From positions 1-12,102 of the forward strand of contig JAZSJA010000106.1 in the NCBI GenBank assembly GCA_045534095.1: a DNA stretch of 12,102 bases, given 5' to 3'. The translations under genes and the position numbers were made by a program. The notes beneath the pieces were generated by a model. It worked only from the letters and a program-made list of their open reading frames with translations, made no database searches and was not told where the DNA came from. The stretch is from UMGS1279 sp045534095 (GTDB lineage: Bacteria; Bacillota; Clostridia; Oscillospirales; Acutalibacteraceae). Shown one piece after another: positions 1 to 5,591 of the stretch (positions are counted from its first letter, which is position 1; each line of letters starts with the position of its first letter).

Positions 1-264
1 CTTTGGACTTCGGTTGTAAGAGGTGAAGAAAAATATCTATATTGTTTTAAGGATATTGCAGATATAAAACTGGTTACTTTTCACTGCTATGAACCTTGTT
101 TATTTAAAAATATTATTATTGATTTGCTTAAAGATTTGCCCAAAGATGCCGATAACTACAATTACGTTATGGAGGCAAAAAAATCTTTGGAAAGATTTTA
201 TTCAATAGATGCTGAACTGATTCCTGAAAATTCTCTAATTAGTGAGTTTATCCCTAAAAAATAA
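1..264 (+). CDS. C-terminal part of an unrecognised protein (5' end outside window)
   Basis: An open frame runs from base 1 to a TAA at 262-264, giving 87 visible residues. The fragment begins LWTSVVRGEEKYLY and ends LISEFIPKK. It contains alternating hydrophobic and charged stretches, two cysteines in a FHCYEPCLF segment, and no membrane segment. I do not recognise the family. It is read in the same direction as the Cys-rich gene that follows after 25 bases with no terminator between, so the two are probably co-transcribed. Coding is supported by the uninterrupted frame and by that neighbour's position, but a non-coding explanation is not fully excluded. The true start lies upstream of the window. 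Confidence 0.65.
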   Translation, partial: LWTSVVRGEEKYLYCFKDIADIKLVTFHCYEPCLFKNIIIDLLKDLPKDADNYNYVMEAKKSLERFYSIDAELIPENSLISEFIPKK

Positions 265-289
265 ATTTTGTTTTAACTGAGAGTGAATT

Positions 290-769
290 ATGAAAACTAC
301 TGATTATAAAAAACTATATGATAAAATCTTTAAAATAATGGGGGATTTAACCCCTCTTAATGTTGATTGCGGTCTTTTGTGTGACTCTGCTTGTTGCAAG
401 GGCGATGACTCTACAGGTATGTTGCTTTTTCCTCACGAAGAAAGCGATTTGTTTATAAAGAAAAATGAGCTAGGTCAAGATATGGTAGTGTGTAACGGAA
501 AATGCGATAGGACAAAAAGGCCTTTGGCTTGCAGAATTTTTCCGTTTTTTCCAACCGTTGATGAAAAGGGCAAAATTTTTGTTGAAAAGGATTATCGTGC
601 TGCAAGACTTTGTCCATTGCTCGAGCATAGTGAAGAAATAGTTTTTGATCCTAAATTTTTTAAAGCATTAAAAAAGGTTGGTAAACTACTCGCTAAGGAT
701 GCCGAATGTATTGAGTTTTTACGCTCAACTACCGAAGAAATAGATACATATTATGATTTTTTAAGATAA
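290..769 (+). CDS. Cys-rich YkgJ-like putative zinc/iron-chelating protein
   Basis: The 159-residue protein has a cysteine layout typical of the YkgJ/CxxCxxCC group (putative Zn- or Fe-chelating domain). C27, C31, C35 and C36 lie in a CGLLCDSACC segment, C68 and C72 in CNGKC, C81 in the RPLACRIFPFFP segment, and C108 further on. The 'RPxxCRxFPF' signature after a paired-Cys segment is the most diagnostic part. No signal peptide or membrane segment is seen, so it is probably cytoplasmic. What it does is unknown; metal binding follows from the family name and the cysteines, not from any visible reaction motif. The ATG at 290 has a modest GAGAG-type ribosome binding site about 6-10 bases upstream and lies 25 bases after the previous stop, suggesting an operon. 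The unit appears to end at the hairpin at 785-809. Confidence 0.75.
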   Translation: MKTTDYKKLYDKIFKIMGDLTPLNVDCGLLCDSACCKGDDSTGMLLFPHEESDLFIKKNELGQDMVVCNGKCDRTKRPLACRIFPFFPTVDEKGKIFVEKDYRAARLCPLLEHSEEIVFDPKFFKALKKVGKLLAKDAECIEFLRSTTEEIDTYYDFLR

Positions 770-784
770 AAGGTCATAAAACAG

Positions 785-809
785 CCCTTGGGAAATATTT
801 TCCCAAGGG
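785..809. terminator. Hairpin terminator between convergent genes
   Basis: A perfect 11-bp stem (CCCTTGGGAAA, loop TAT, TTTCCCAAGGG) sits between the Cys-rich gene (stop at 769, + strand) and the lipoprotein gene (stop at 823, - strand). Read on the - strand the stem is followed by GCTGTTTTATG, giving a short T-run. On the + strand the following bases are AT-rich (TTAACTTATATT) but without a clean T-run. It most likely ends the cysK-lipoprotein transcript and may also serve the opposite unit. Confidence 0.8.
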
Positions 810-822
810 TTAACTTATATTA

Positions 823-1272
823 CTATTCTTCCTGAATGCAAATTTTGGTAGTGCCGTTTGAGTTTAGGTAAACACTCATATCTCCACCGTCCATATTTTC
901 TGTCCAAAAATCTACACGCCATATTTTTGTTTCATTATCAAAACATACCGCCGTTTTGTTATATGAAATGGTTAGTTCATTTTTTGCAAGCTTTAGTGCA
1001 TCTTTTGCAGATTTAATTTCGCTTTCTGTTGTGTTTTTAAAACCATCTCTTTGAATTCCAATTTCTCCGTCTATCCAATAAGAAGAATCTGCCCAATAAG
1101 AAAATTCTCCAACCACTATATCATCTTCGTTGTTCATATTATTTTCACTTTCTTTATGATATGAGAATTTGGTTGATGAGAGTTCGTTTTTATTTTCTTG
1201 TTTAATCTTACTACAACAACAGAGTGAAAATAAAATCGTTAACAACAAGCTAATTATCAAAATCTTTTTCAT
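823..1272 (-). CDS. Small predicted lipoprotein of unknown function, downstream of cysK
   Basis: The 149-residue product starts MKKILIISLLLTILFSLCCCSK: a charged start, a hydrophobic run of about 14 residues, and a triple cysteine. C20 (preceded by Leu at -3 and followed by Ser-Lys) is the best candidate for lipidation, though Cys at -1 is atypical for a lipobox. A polar linker follows (about 21-52). The C-terminal half has an alpha-helical stretch (SEIKSAKDALKLAKNEL, about 85-101) followed by KIWRVDFWTENMDGGDMSVYLNSNGT, a helix-then-strands pattern like PepSY-type domains. That resemblance is weak and I do not assign a family. An in-frame ATG at 1359 would overlap cysK and add 29 non-signal residues. 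The start at 1272 is preferred because it gives a clean signal peptide and has AAAGGA about 10 bases upstream. It lies 25 bases after cysK and probably shares its transcript. Confidence 0.75.
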   Translation of the reverse strand: MKKILIISLLLTILFSLCCCSKIKQENKNELSSTKFSYHKESENNMNNEDDIVVGEFSYWADSSYWIDGEIGIQRDGFKNTTESEIKSAKDALKLAKNELTISYNKTAVCFDNETKIWRVDFWTENMDGGDMSVYLNSNGTTKICIQEE

Positions 1273-1297
1273 TAAATATGCCGTCCTTTTAATGGTT

Positions 1298-2227
1298 TTA
1301 TTCGTCGAAAAGGGGGGTGGATAGATATCTGTCTCCGGTGTCTGGAAGTAATACAACAATGTTTTTGCCGACGTTTTCAGGCCTTTTAGCTAATTCTATT
1401 GCGGCGAATAGTGCTGCACCTGAGGAAATTCCAACCAAAACACCCTCTTTTTTCCCTATCAATCTAGTCGCTTCAAAAGCGTTTTCTGTCGTGGCGGTAA
1501 AAATCTCATCGTAAATTTTTGTGTTTAATATGTCGGGTATAAAGCCTGCACCAATTCCTTGGATTTTATGAGCACCCGAAGTCCCTTTAGATAATACGGG
1601 GGAGTCATAGGGTTCAACTGCAACAATTTTAATATTTTTGTTTTTCTCTTTTAAATATTCACCGGTGCCCGTAATTGTGCCGCCTGTTCCAACTCCGGCT
1701 ACAAAAACATCTACCTTACCATCTAAAGCGGTATATATTTCGGGGCCTGTTGTATTATAATGGGCTCTGGCGTTTGCAAGGTTTGTAAATTGTCTGGGAA
1801 TAAAACTGTTGGGAATGGTATCGGCTAGTTCTAATGCTTTTTCAATAGCACCGTTCATACCTTTTTTGCCATCAGTTAAAACTAGCTCCGCACCATAAGC
1901 GGACATAAGTTTTCTCCTCTCAATGGACATAGAATCAGGCATAACTATTATAGTTCGATAACCTCTTGCGGCGGCAATAAGGGCAAGACCAATGCCCGTA
2001 TTGCCCGACGTAGGCTCTATGATTACTGAATCAGGTTTTAAAGTGCCTTTGTTTTCTGCATCGTTTATCATTTCAAGTGCGGCTCTATCTTTTACCGAAC
2101 CGCCCGGATTTAAAAACTCTATTTTGGCAAATAATTTTGCCGTTAAATTTAATTCTTTTTCAATATTGCAAAGCTCCAAAAGTGGGGTGTTGCCAATTAA
2201 CTGCTCCACCGAAGAAAAAAACTTCAT
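1298..2227 (-). CDS. cysK: Cysteine synthase (O-acetylserine sulfhydrylase A)
   Basis: This PLP enzyme makes L-cysteine from O-acetylserine and sulfide in the cytoplasm. All signatures are present in the 309-residue product, which is the normal length. NTPLLEL is near the N terminus. The PGGSVKDR segment holds the PLP-binding lysine K46. The substrate loop is TSGNTG (73-78), the phosphate-binding loop is GVGTGGT (178-184), and the GISSGAA segment (about 266-272) contacts the PLP ring nitrogen. LLPDTGDRYLST is close to the C terminus. The start ATG at 2227 has a strong GAGGAGA ribosome binding site (2243-2237). The promoter at 2251-2279 implies a leader of only about 17 bases, so there is no room for a T-box or S-box riboswitch. 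A cystathionine-synthase-like relative cannot be excluded, but the motif set and length fit CysK best. A lipoprotein gene follows in the same unit. Confidence 0.95.
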   Translation of the reverse strand: MKFFSSVEQLIGNTPLLELCNIEKELNLTAKLFAKIEFLNPGGSVKDRAALEMINDAENKGTLKPDSVIIEPTSGNTGIGLALIAAARGYRTIIVMPDSMSIERRKLMSAYGAELVLTDGKKGMNGAIEKALELADTIPNSFIPRQFTNLANARAHYNTTGPEIYTALDGKVDVFVAGVGTGGTITGTGEYLKEKNKNIKIVAVEPYDSPVLSKGTSGAHKIQGIGAGFIPDILNTKIYDEIFTATTENAFEATRLIGKKEGVLVGISSGAALFAAIELAKRPENVGKNIVVLLPDTGDRYLSTPLFDE

Positions 2228-2250
2228 TTTCTAACATCTCCTCAAATTTA

Positions 2251-2279
2251 AGTATACCATTATAAATTGATAGTGTCAA
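2251..2279 (-). promoter_or_regulatory. Sigma-A promoter of cysK with extended -10
   Basis: On the - strand, TTGACA (2279-2274, perfect -35) is followed by 17 bases and TATACT (2256-2251). A TGG triplet directly before the -10 makes it an extended -10 element. The predicted transcript start is near 2244, just before the cysK ribosome binding site. Confidence 0.8.
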
Positions 2280-2314
2280 CAAAAGTGCAAATTTTGTTTT
2301 TTTGATTTTTTTTA

Positions 2315-2343
2315 TTGAATAAATATAGTTTGTGTGATATAAT
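2315..2343 (+). promoter_or_regulatory. Sigma-A promoter of the hydrolase-transporter operon, extended -10
   Basis: TTGAAT (2315-2320) is followed by 17 bases and a perfect TATAAT (2338-2343). TGA immediately before it gives an extended -10. The expected transcript start is near 2350. This argues for translation from the ATG at 2371 and not from the ATG at 2359, which would leave almost no leader. It is divergent from the cysK promoter, with about 35 bases between the two -35 boxes. Confidence 0.78.
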
Positions 2344-2370
2344 GTAAAAAAATTCTTTATGAGGTGCTTT

Positions 2371-3117
2371 ATGAAAATTTTAAAAGACATTGCATACGGT
2401 CCTAAAACCGAGAGAGATCATTTGTTAGACATTTATTTACCTGAAAATGTAGAGAATTTTGCTACTTTTGTTTATTTCCATGGCGGCGGTATTGTTAATG
2501 GATGTAAAGATGGCGGATATGCTTTTGTTAAAACTTTAGTGGATGCCGGTTGTGCCGTTGTACAGGCTAACTACACCCTTTACCCCGAAGCTTCCTATCC
2601 CGATTTTTTAAATGACGCAGCAAGATGCGTAGCCTATGTTATCGATCATATCGCTGAATATGGTGGAAATAAAGAAAAAGTTTTTGTAGGCGGAAGCTCT
2701 GCAGGTGGTTATATCACTATGATGATTGCTTTTGACGATATGTACCTTTCAAAATACAAAAAACGACCAAATCATATTGCCGGTTGGGTTTTTGATGCAG
2801 GTCAGCCCACCGCCCATTTTAACGTCCTTAAAGAAAGAGGCATTGATACTCGTGCGATTATTGTAGATAGATCAGCACCTCTTTATCACATTCGCAATTA
2901 TGATGGTCTTAAACCTATGATATTCTTTTCCTCTGAATACGATATTCCCGGTCGTTTGGATCAAATTAAACTTATGATTACTACCTTGAAAATATTTGGC
3001 TATCCTGAGGAGAATATTGTTTTTGAATATATGGAAGGATATAGTCATTGTAAATATACCGGTCAACAGGTATTTGCTGACAAGGTTTTGACATTTTTCG
3101 AGGAGAAAATAAAATAA
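2371..3117 (+). CDS. Alpha/beta-hydrolase, HSL/BD-FAE-type esterase
   Basis: The 248-residue protein has the full esterase/lipase layout of the hormone-sensitive-lipase and BD-FAE-like alpha/beta-hydrolases. The oxyanion-hole HGGG is at 37-40, and a tyrosine-proline pair (NYTLYPE, 67-73) is typical of the family. The nucleophile elbow GGSSAGG contains S110 in GxSxG. A plausible catalytic Asp is D191 (SSEYDIPGR) and a catalytic His is H226 (GYSHCKY). There is no signal peptide, so it should hydrolyse small acyl esters inside the cell; the natural substrate is unknown. An ATG at 2359 would add MRCF, but the start at 2371 is preferred because GAGGTG (2361-2366) is correctly placed for it and the promoter leaves no leader for the upstream ATG. 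The TAATG at its end overlaps the next gene by one base, indicating translational coupling to the transporter. Confidence 0.88.
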   Translation: MKILKDIAYGPKTERDHLLDIYLPENVENFATFVYFHGGGIVNGCKDGGYAFVKTLVDAGCAVVQANYTLYPEASYPDFLNDAARCVAYVIDHIAEYGGNKEKVFVGGSSAGGYITMMIAFDDMYLSKYKKRPNHIAGWVFDAGQPTAHFNVLKERGIDTRAIIVDRSAPLYHIRNYDGLKPMIFFSSEYDIPGRLDQIKLMITTLKIFGYPEENIVFEYMEGYSHCKYTGQQVFADKVLTFFEEKIK

Positions 3118-4016
3118 TGAAAAAAGCAATACCCTTTGTTTTAATTACAGCGTTATGTTTTGCGACGTTAGAGCCTGTAAGTGGCGAAGTAGCTGCTAAT
3201 ATTCATCCTGCCGCAATGACTGCAATACGTTTTATAATTGGTGGTATTATACTTTTACCATTTGCGATTATTGCTATAAAAAAACATAGTATGACTATTT
3301 CGGCAAAAACCATTTTTAATTTATTTTTACTTAGTATTTTGTTAATTGGTGCTAGTATGGTGCCTCTTCAATATGCGGTTTTAGAGGCGAAAAAAGCAGG
3401 ATTATCCACAGCGGTTGTGGCAATAATTTTTTGTTGTAATTCTGTTTTTACCGCAATTTTTTCTTCGATTATTCTTAAAGAAAAAATTTCTCTTTTAAGC
3501 TGGTTAGGTATTGCTTTATGCCTTGTAGGAATTATCATTTCATCTAATATCACCTCAGGCGTAGGCGTTTTAAGTGTGGGCTTAGCACTTTTATCAGCAA
3601 TTACAATGGGGCTTTATACTGTCATTAGCAAAAAGTTCATTAAATCGGTGCCCGGTGTTGTGCAAAACTCTTTTTCATTTATTATGGGCGGAGTTGGTTT
3701 AGCTTTAGTTCTGTTGATTAGCGGAAATTCAATTTTACCTACAGTAAATGATACTTTAAATTGGGGTACCCTGTTGTACTTAGGTGTTGTTGTTACAGGA
3801 ATTGGTTACGCCGCCTTCTTTAAAGCTATCGAATATGGCTCAGCTACTGTTGCGTCTTCTGCTTTTTTAATCAAACCAATTCTCGCACCTTTTGCCGCTC
3901 TGTTAGTAACCTATATTTTTAAAAATAGAATTGAAACAATAGGTTGGTACGTGTGGGTTGCTATTCCTTTAGTTTTTGCAGGTTCTGTTTTAATGATGAA
4001 AGCTAAATCTAAATAA
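3117..4016 (+). CDS. DMT-superfamily EamA transporter (10 membrane segments)
   Basis: The 299-residue protein is highly hydrophobic and shows the duplicated EamA layout: five segments in roughly residues 1-140 and five in roughly 145-295. Each half has the typical features of the family (for example LEPVSGEVAANIHPAAMTAIRFIIGG near the start, and the repeat-two segment with YLGVVVTGIGYAAFFKAIEYGSAT). The C terminus ends in positively charged KAKSK, as expected for a cytoplasmic tail. Family members move amino acids, nucleosides or other small metabolites; the substrate cannot be read from the sequence. Its ATG overlaps the stop of the esterase gene, with GAGGAG about 11 bases upstream inside that gene. 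Co-expression with the esterase suggests release or handling of an ester-linked metabolite, which is inference only. A terminator follows at 4026-4056. Confidence 0.9.
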   Translation: MKKAIPFVLITALCFATLEPVSGEVAANIHPAAMTAIRFIIGGIILLPFAIIAIKKHSMTISAKTIFNLFLLSILLIGASMVPLQYAVLEAKKAGLSTAVVAIIFCCNSVFTAIFSSIILKEKISLLSWLGIALCLVGIIISSNITSGVGVLSVGLALLSAITMGLYTVISKKFIKSVPGVVQNSFSFIMGGVGLALVLLISGNSILPTVNDTLNWGTLLYLGVVVTGIGYAAFFKAIEYGSATVASSAFLIKPILAPFAALLVTYIFKNRIETIGWYVWVAIPLVFAGSVLMMKAKSK

Positions 4017-4025
4017 TATGTTTAA

Positions 4026-4056
4026 AAGCGGTCTTTTTTAAGGCCGCTTAATTTTA
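4026..4056 (+). terminator. Rho-independent terminator after the transporter gene
   Basis: The arms AAGCGGTCTT (4026-4035) and AAGGCCGCTT (4040-4049) form a 10-bp stem with one G-U pair and a TTTT loop, followed by AATTTTAT. It ends the esterase-transporter unit and separates it from the spoVM unit. Confidence 0.82.
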
Positions 4057-4066
4057 TAAAAATAAA

Positions 4067-4095
4067 ATCACACTTTTTAAGGTGAAGCGTATAAT
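4067..4095 (+). promoter_or_regulatory. Possible promoter of the small-peptide/spoVM unit
   Basis: TATAAT at 4090-4095 is preceded at 17 bases by ATCACA (4067-4072), a four-of-six match to a -35 box. The -10 region, read as CGTATAAT (4088-4095), also matches six of eight bases of the sigma-E style CATACAAT, but I see no matching -35 at the right distance. Which sigma factor is used cannot be settled from sequence alone. Bacillus spoVM is controlled by mother-cell sporulation factors, so a sporulation sigma is worth considering. Confidence 0.35.
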
Positions 4096-4116
4096 GTACT
4101 GAAGGGCGGTGGTCAA

Positions 4117-4263
4117 ATGCGTAGACGTAACCAAAAATCGCCGGTATACATAATCGCATTCGGTGTTGGACTTATAGTTGCATTTTTTTGTCCTTTAAAG
4201 GTTATAGTGCTTGTTTTGGCTATTGCTATGATTTATATGGGCATTTGTTGTATGAAATGCTAA
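4117..4263 (+). CDS. 48-residue hydrophobic membrane peptide, cotranscribed with spoVM
   Basis: The frame encodes 48 residues with a basic N terminus (MRRRNQK). Two hydrophobic stretches follow, about residues 11-25 and 28-44, separated by Cys-Pro-Leu-Lys, and the end is CCMKC. The product would be a small membrane hairpin or single span with its basic end in the cytoplasm. The purine-rich AAGGGCGGTGG (4102-4112) serves as ribosome binding site. Coding is supported by that site, by the strongly patterned amphipathic composition, by the position 18 bases before spoVM, and by terminators on both sides of the pair. I do not recognise a named family. Its partnership with spoVM suggests a role in spore formation, for instance at the forespore membrane or coat base, which is inference. 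It is short enough that automatic gene callers would often miss it. Confidence 0.75.
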   Translation: MRRRNQKSPVYIIAFGVGLIVAFFCPLKVIVLVLAIAMIYMGICCMKC

Positions 4264-4281
4264 TTTTGGAGGGGTATATGC

Positions 4282-4356
4282 ATGAAAATTGTAGTTGTAA
4301 AAAGTCCAAAACTCATAAGTGGTTTTTTAAGAATGATTTTTAAAATTAAAAAGTAA
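4282..4356 (+). CDS. spoVM: Stage V sporulation protein M (coat-anchoring membrane peptide)
   Basis: Only 24 residues, the product aligns without gaps to Bacillus subtilis SpoVM (26 residues). Identical positions include M1, K2, K7, P9, K10, G14 and R17, with hydrophobic residues matched between them. P9 is the residue known to matter for curvature recognition in Bacillus. The remainder forms a short amphipathic helix with a basic tail (KIKK). In Bacillus the peptide sits on the outer forespore membrane, recognises its positive curvature, anchors the SpoIVA coat basement layer and is linked to the FtsH protease. The start at 4282 is chosen over the ATG at 4278 (out of frame, 21 unrelated residues) because the homology begins here and GGAGGGG (4268-4274) is about 8-9 bases away. 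It follows the 48-residue gene and is closed off by the terminator at 4366-4394. This gene identifies the organism as an endospore former. Confidence 0.92.
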   Translation: MKIVVVKSPKLISGFLRMIFKIKK

Positions 4357-4365
4357 ATTCAAAGT

Positions 4366-4394
4366 AAAAAGGTCACCAAAAGGTGGCCTTTTTT
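4366..4394 (+). terminator. Rho-independent terminator after spoVM
   Basis: The arms AAAAAGGTCACC and GGTGGCCTTTTTT, with an AAAA loop, form a stem of about 12 bp with one G-U pair. The stem ends in a T-run (4389-4394). It lies 10 bases after the spoVM stop. Confidence 0.88.
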
Positions 4395-4395
4395 G

Positions 4396-4424
4396 TTGAT
4401 TTTTAAATACTAATATGATATAAT
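4396..4424 (+). promoter_or_regulatory. Sigma-A promoter of the phosphatase-ruvX operon, extended -10
   Basis: TTGATT (4396-4401) is followed by 17 bases and a perfect TATAAT (4419-4424). TGA directly before it gives an extended -10. The predicted transcript start is near 4431. It begins right after the spoVM terminator, so transcription of the downstream genes is independent of the sporulation unit. Confidence 0.78.
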
Positions 4425-4443
4425 AACAAAAATTCAGGATATA

Positions 4444-5154
4444 ATGGAAGTGATTTGTTTGACAGATTTATATATAATTAGGCATTGCGAAGCCGTAGGT
4501 AATCGAGATCGAACCTTTCAGGGTATATCAGATTGCGATATTACAGATTTAGGCAGAAAACAACTTGAGTGCGTTGCTGAGAGATTTAAAAAAATCACAC
4601 CTGATGCTATCTATTCCAGCCCGCTGAAGCGTGCTTATCTTACTGCTGAAGCAGCAAATAAATATCATGGAGTTTCCATAACTAAGGTTGATGACCTTAT
4701 TGAAATAGACGGCGGTGAAATTGAAGGGATTTCTTGGGTGGATTTCCCCGAAACACGCCCTGAACTTGAATACGCTTGGAGTTTTGAACCTCATAAATTT
4801 CATCCAAAGGGTGGGGAGCCTATGTGGAGCGTTTATGAACGCTCATGGAAAGCGGTTAAAAGAATAGTTGCCGAAAACGGTGATAAAACCGTTTTTCTAG
4901 CCTCTCACGGATGCACGATTCGAAATATTATTTGCAACGCATTGGGACGCAAAATCGAGCAACTCAACACCGTTAATTGGGCAGATAATACAGGAGTTTT
5001 CCATCTTAGATTTAATGACCCGGACAGCCTTCCTGAAATACTTCTTTTTAATGATGTTTCTCATCTGCCCGAGGATTGCTTGCCTGAGAGAAGCCGTATT
5101 AAAAGTATGTTTGCGACTAAACCGGTTATTAAACCGATAAGCGAGGAAAAATAA
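4444..5154 (+). CDS. Histidine phosphatase superfamily protein (phosphoglycerate-mutase-like)
   Basis: The 236-residue protein carries the two-histidine core of the superfamily. The RHxE segment (R13, H14, C15, E16) holds the phospho-accepting His14. The SSPLKRAYLTAE segment holds a phosphate-binding Arg (R63). An acidic GEIEG segment (91-95) and ASHG (H155) complete the pocket. Residue 15 is Cys where most members have Gly (RHG), a mild deviation. The substrate is probably a small phosphorylated metabolite and cannot be specified. The last 35 or so residues are a basic, Pro-rich tail. The start is uncertain. ATG 4444 has AGGA only 4 bases upstream, whereas the in-frame TTG at 4459 has GGAAGTG well placed and would give a 231-residue protein beginning TDLYIIRHCEA, a common beginning for this family. 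The stop abuts the ruvX ATG, so the two are coupled. Confidence 0.88.
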   Translation: MEVICLTDLYIIRHCEAVGNRDRTFQGISDCDITDLGRKQLECVAERFKKITPDAIYSSPLKRAYLTAEAANKYHGVSITKVDDLIEIDGGEIEGISWVDFPETRPELEYAWSFEPHKFHPKGGEPMWSVYERSWKAVKRIVAENGDKTVFLASHGCTIRNIICNALGRKIEQLNTVNWADNTGVFHLRFNDPDSLPEILLFNDVSHLPEDCLPERSRIKSMFATKPVIKPISEEK

Positions 5155-5568
5155 ATGATAATTATGTCTGTTGATTTAGGTGATGCCCGAACGGGTATTG
5201 CCGTTTCGGATAAAGGTGAAGGCTTCGCGTTTCCAAGAACTGTTATAAATGAGTGGAATAAAGATAAACTAATTGAAAAAATTCTTTTGGAAGCCAAAAA
5301 TTCAGGTGCTGAAAAAATTGTTGTAGGACTTCCCAAAAATATGGATGGGTCTTTAGGTTTTAAGGCACAAGAATGCACCGAGCTTGCAGACAAAATCCGG
5401 CAAGGTTTTGACGGAGGCGAGGTTGTAATGTGGGATGAACGATGTACTACTGTATCTGCTCACCATGCCTTAAATGCCACAAATACTCGTGGTAAAAAGC
5501 GTAAAGCGGTTGTTGATGCCGTTGCCGCTACAATGATCTTAGAGGATTATTTAAGATCCATAAAGTAG
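5155..5568 (+). CDS. ruvX: Putative Holliday junction resolvase RuvX/YqgF
   Basis: The 137-residue protein has the RNase H-like fold motifs of YqgF/RuvX. The first catalytic Asp, D7, is in SVDLGDARTGIAVS. The hydrophobic strand ends VVGLP (57-60), MDGSLG follows, DERCTT is at 94-99 and the last Asp, D121, is in KAVVDAVAATMIL. Length is normal. The family has been assigned to Holliday-junction or rRNA-precursor processing; which role applies here cannot be read from sequence. The ATG at 5155 directly follows the previous stop with GAGGA about 9 bases before it. A second in-frame ATG at 5164 (MSVDLGDARTG) is also possible. In many Clostridia this gene sits with alaS and other conserved genes; here it lies with a phosphatase and a PTS component instead. 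Confidence 0.92.
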   Translation: MIIMSVDLGDARTGIAVSDKGEGFAFPRTVINEWNKDKLIEKILLEAKNSGAEKIVVGLPKNMDGSLGFKAQECTELADKIRQGFDGGEVVMWDERCTTVSAHHALNATNTRGKKRKAVVDAVAATMILEDYLRSIK

Positions 5569-5591
5569 CTGTCTAAAAGAGGGTTTGTGTT

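Noticed and set aside
1273..1359. A longer lipoprotein N terminus beginning at 1359
   Set aside because: It would overlap cysK and bury the signal peptide behind 29 polar residues; the ATG at 1272 gives a normal lipoprotein start.
2228..2250. A T-box or S-box riboswitch in front of cysK
   Set aside because: The strong promoter leaves a leader of only about 17 bases, too short for any such element.
2359..2370. An earlier ATG for the esterase gene
   Set aside because: The promoter's expected start near 2350 leaves almost no leader for it, whereas the GAGGTG site fits the ATG at 2371.
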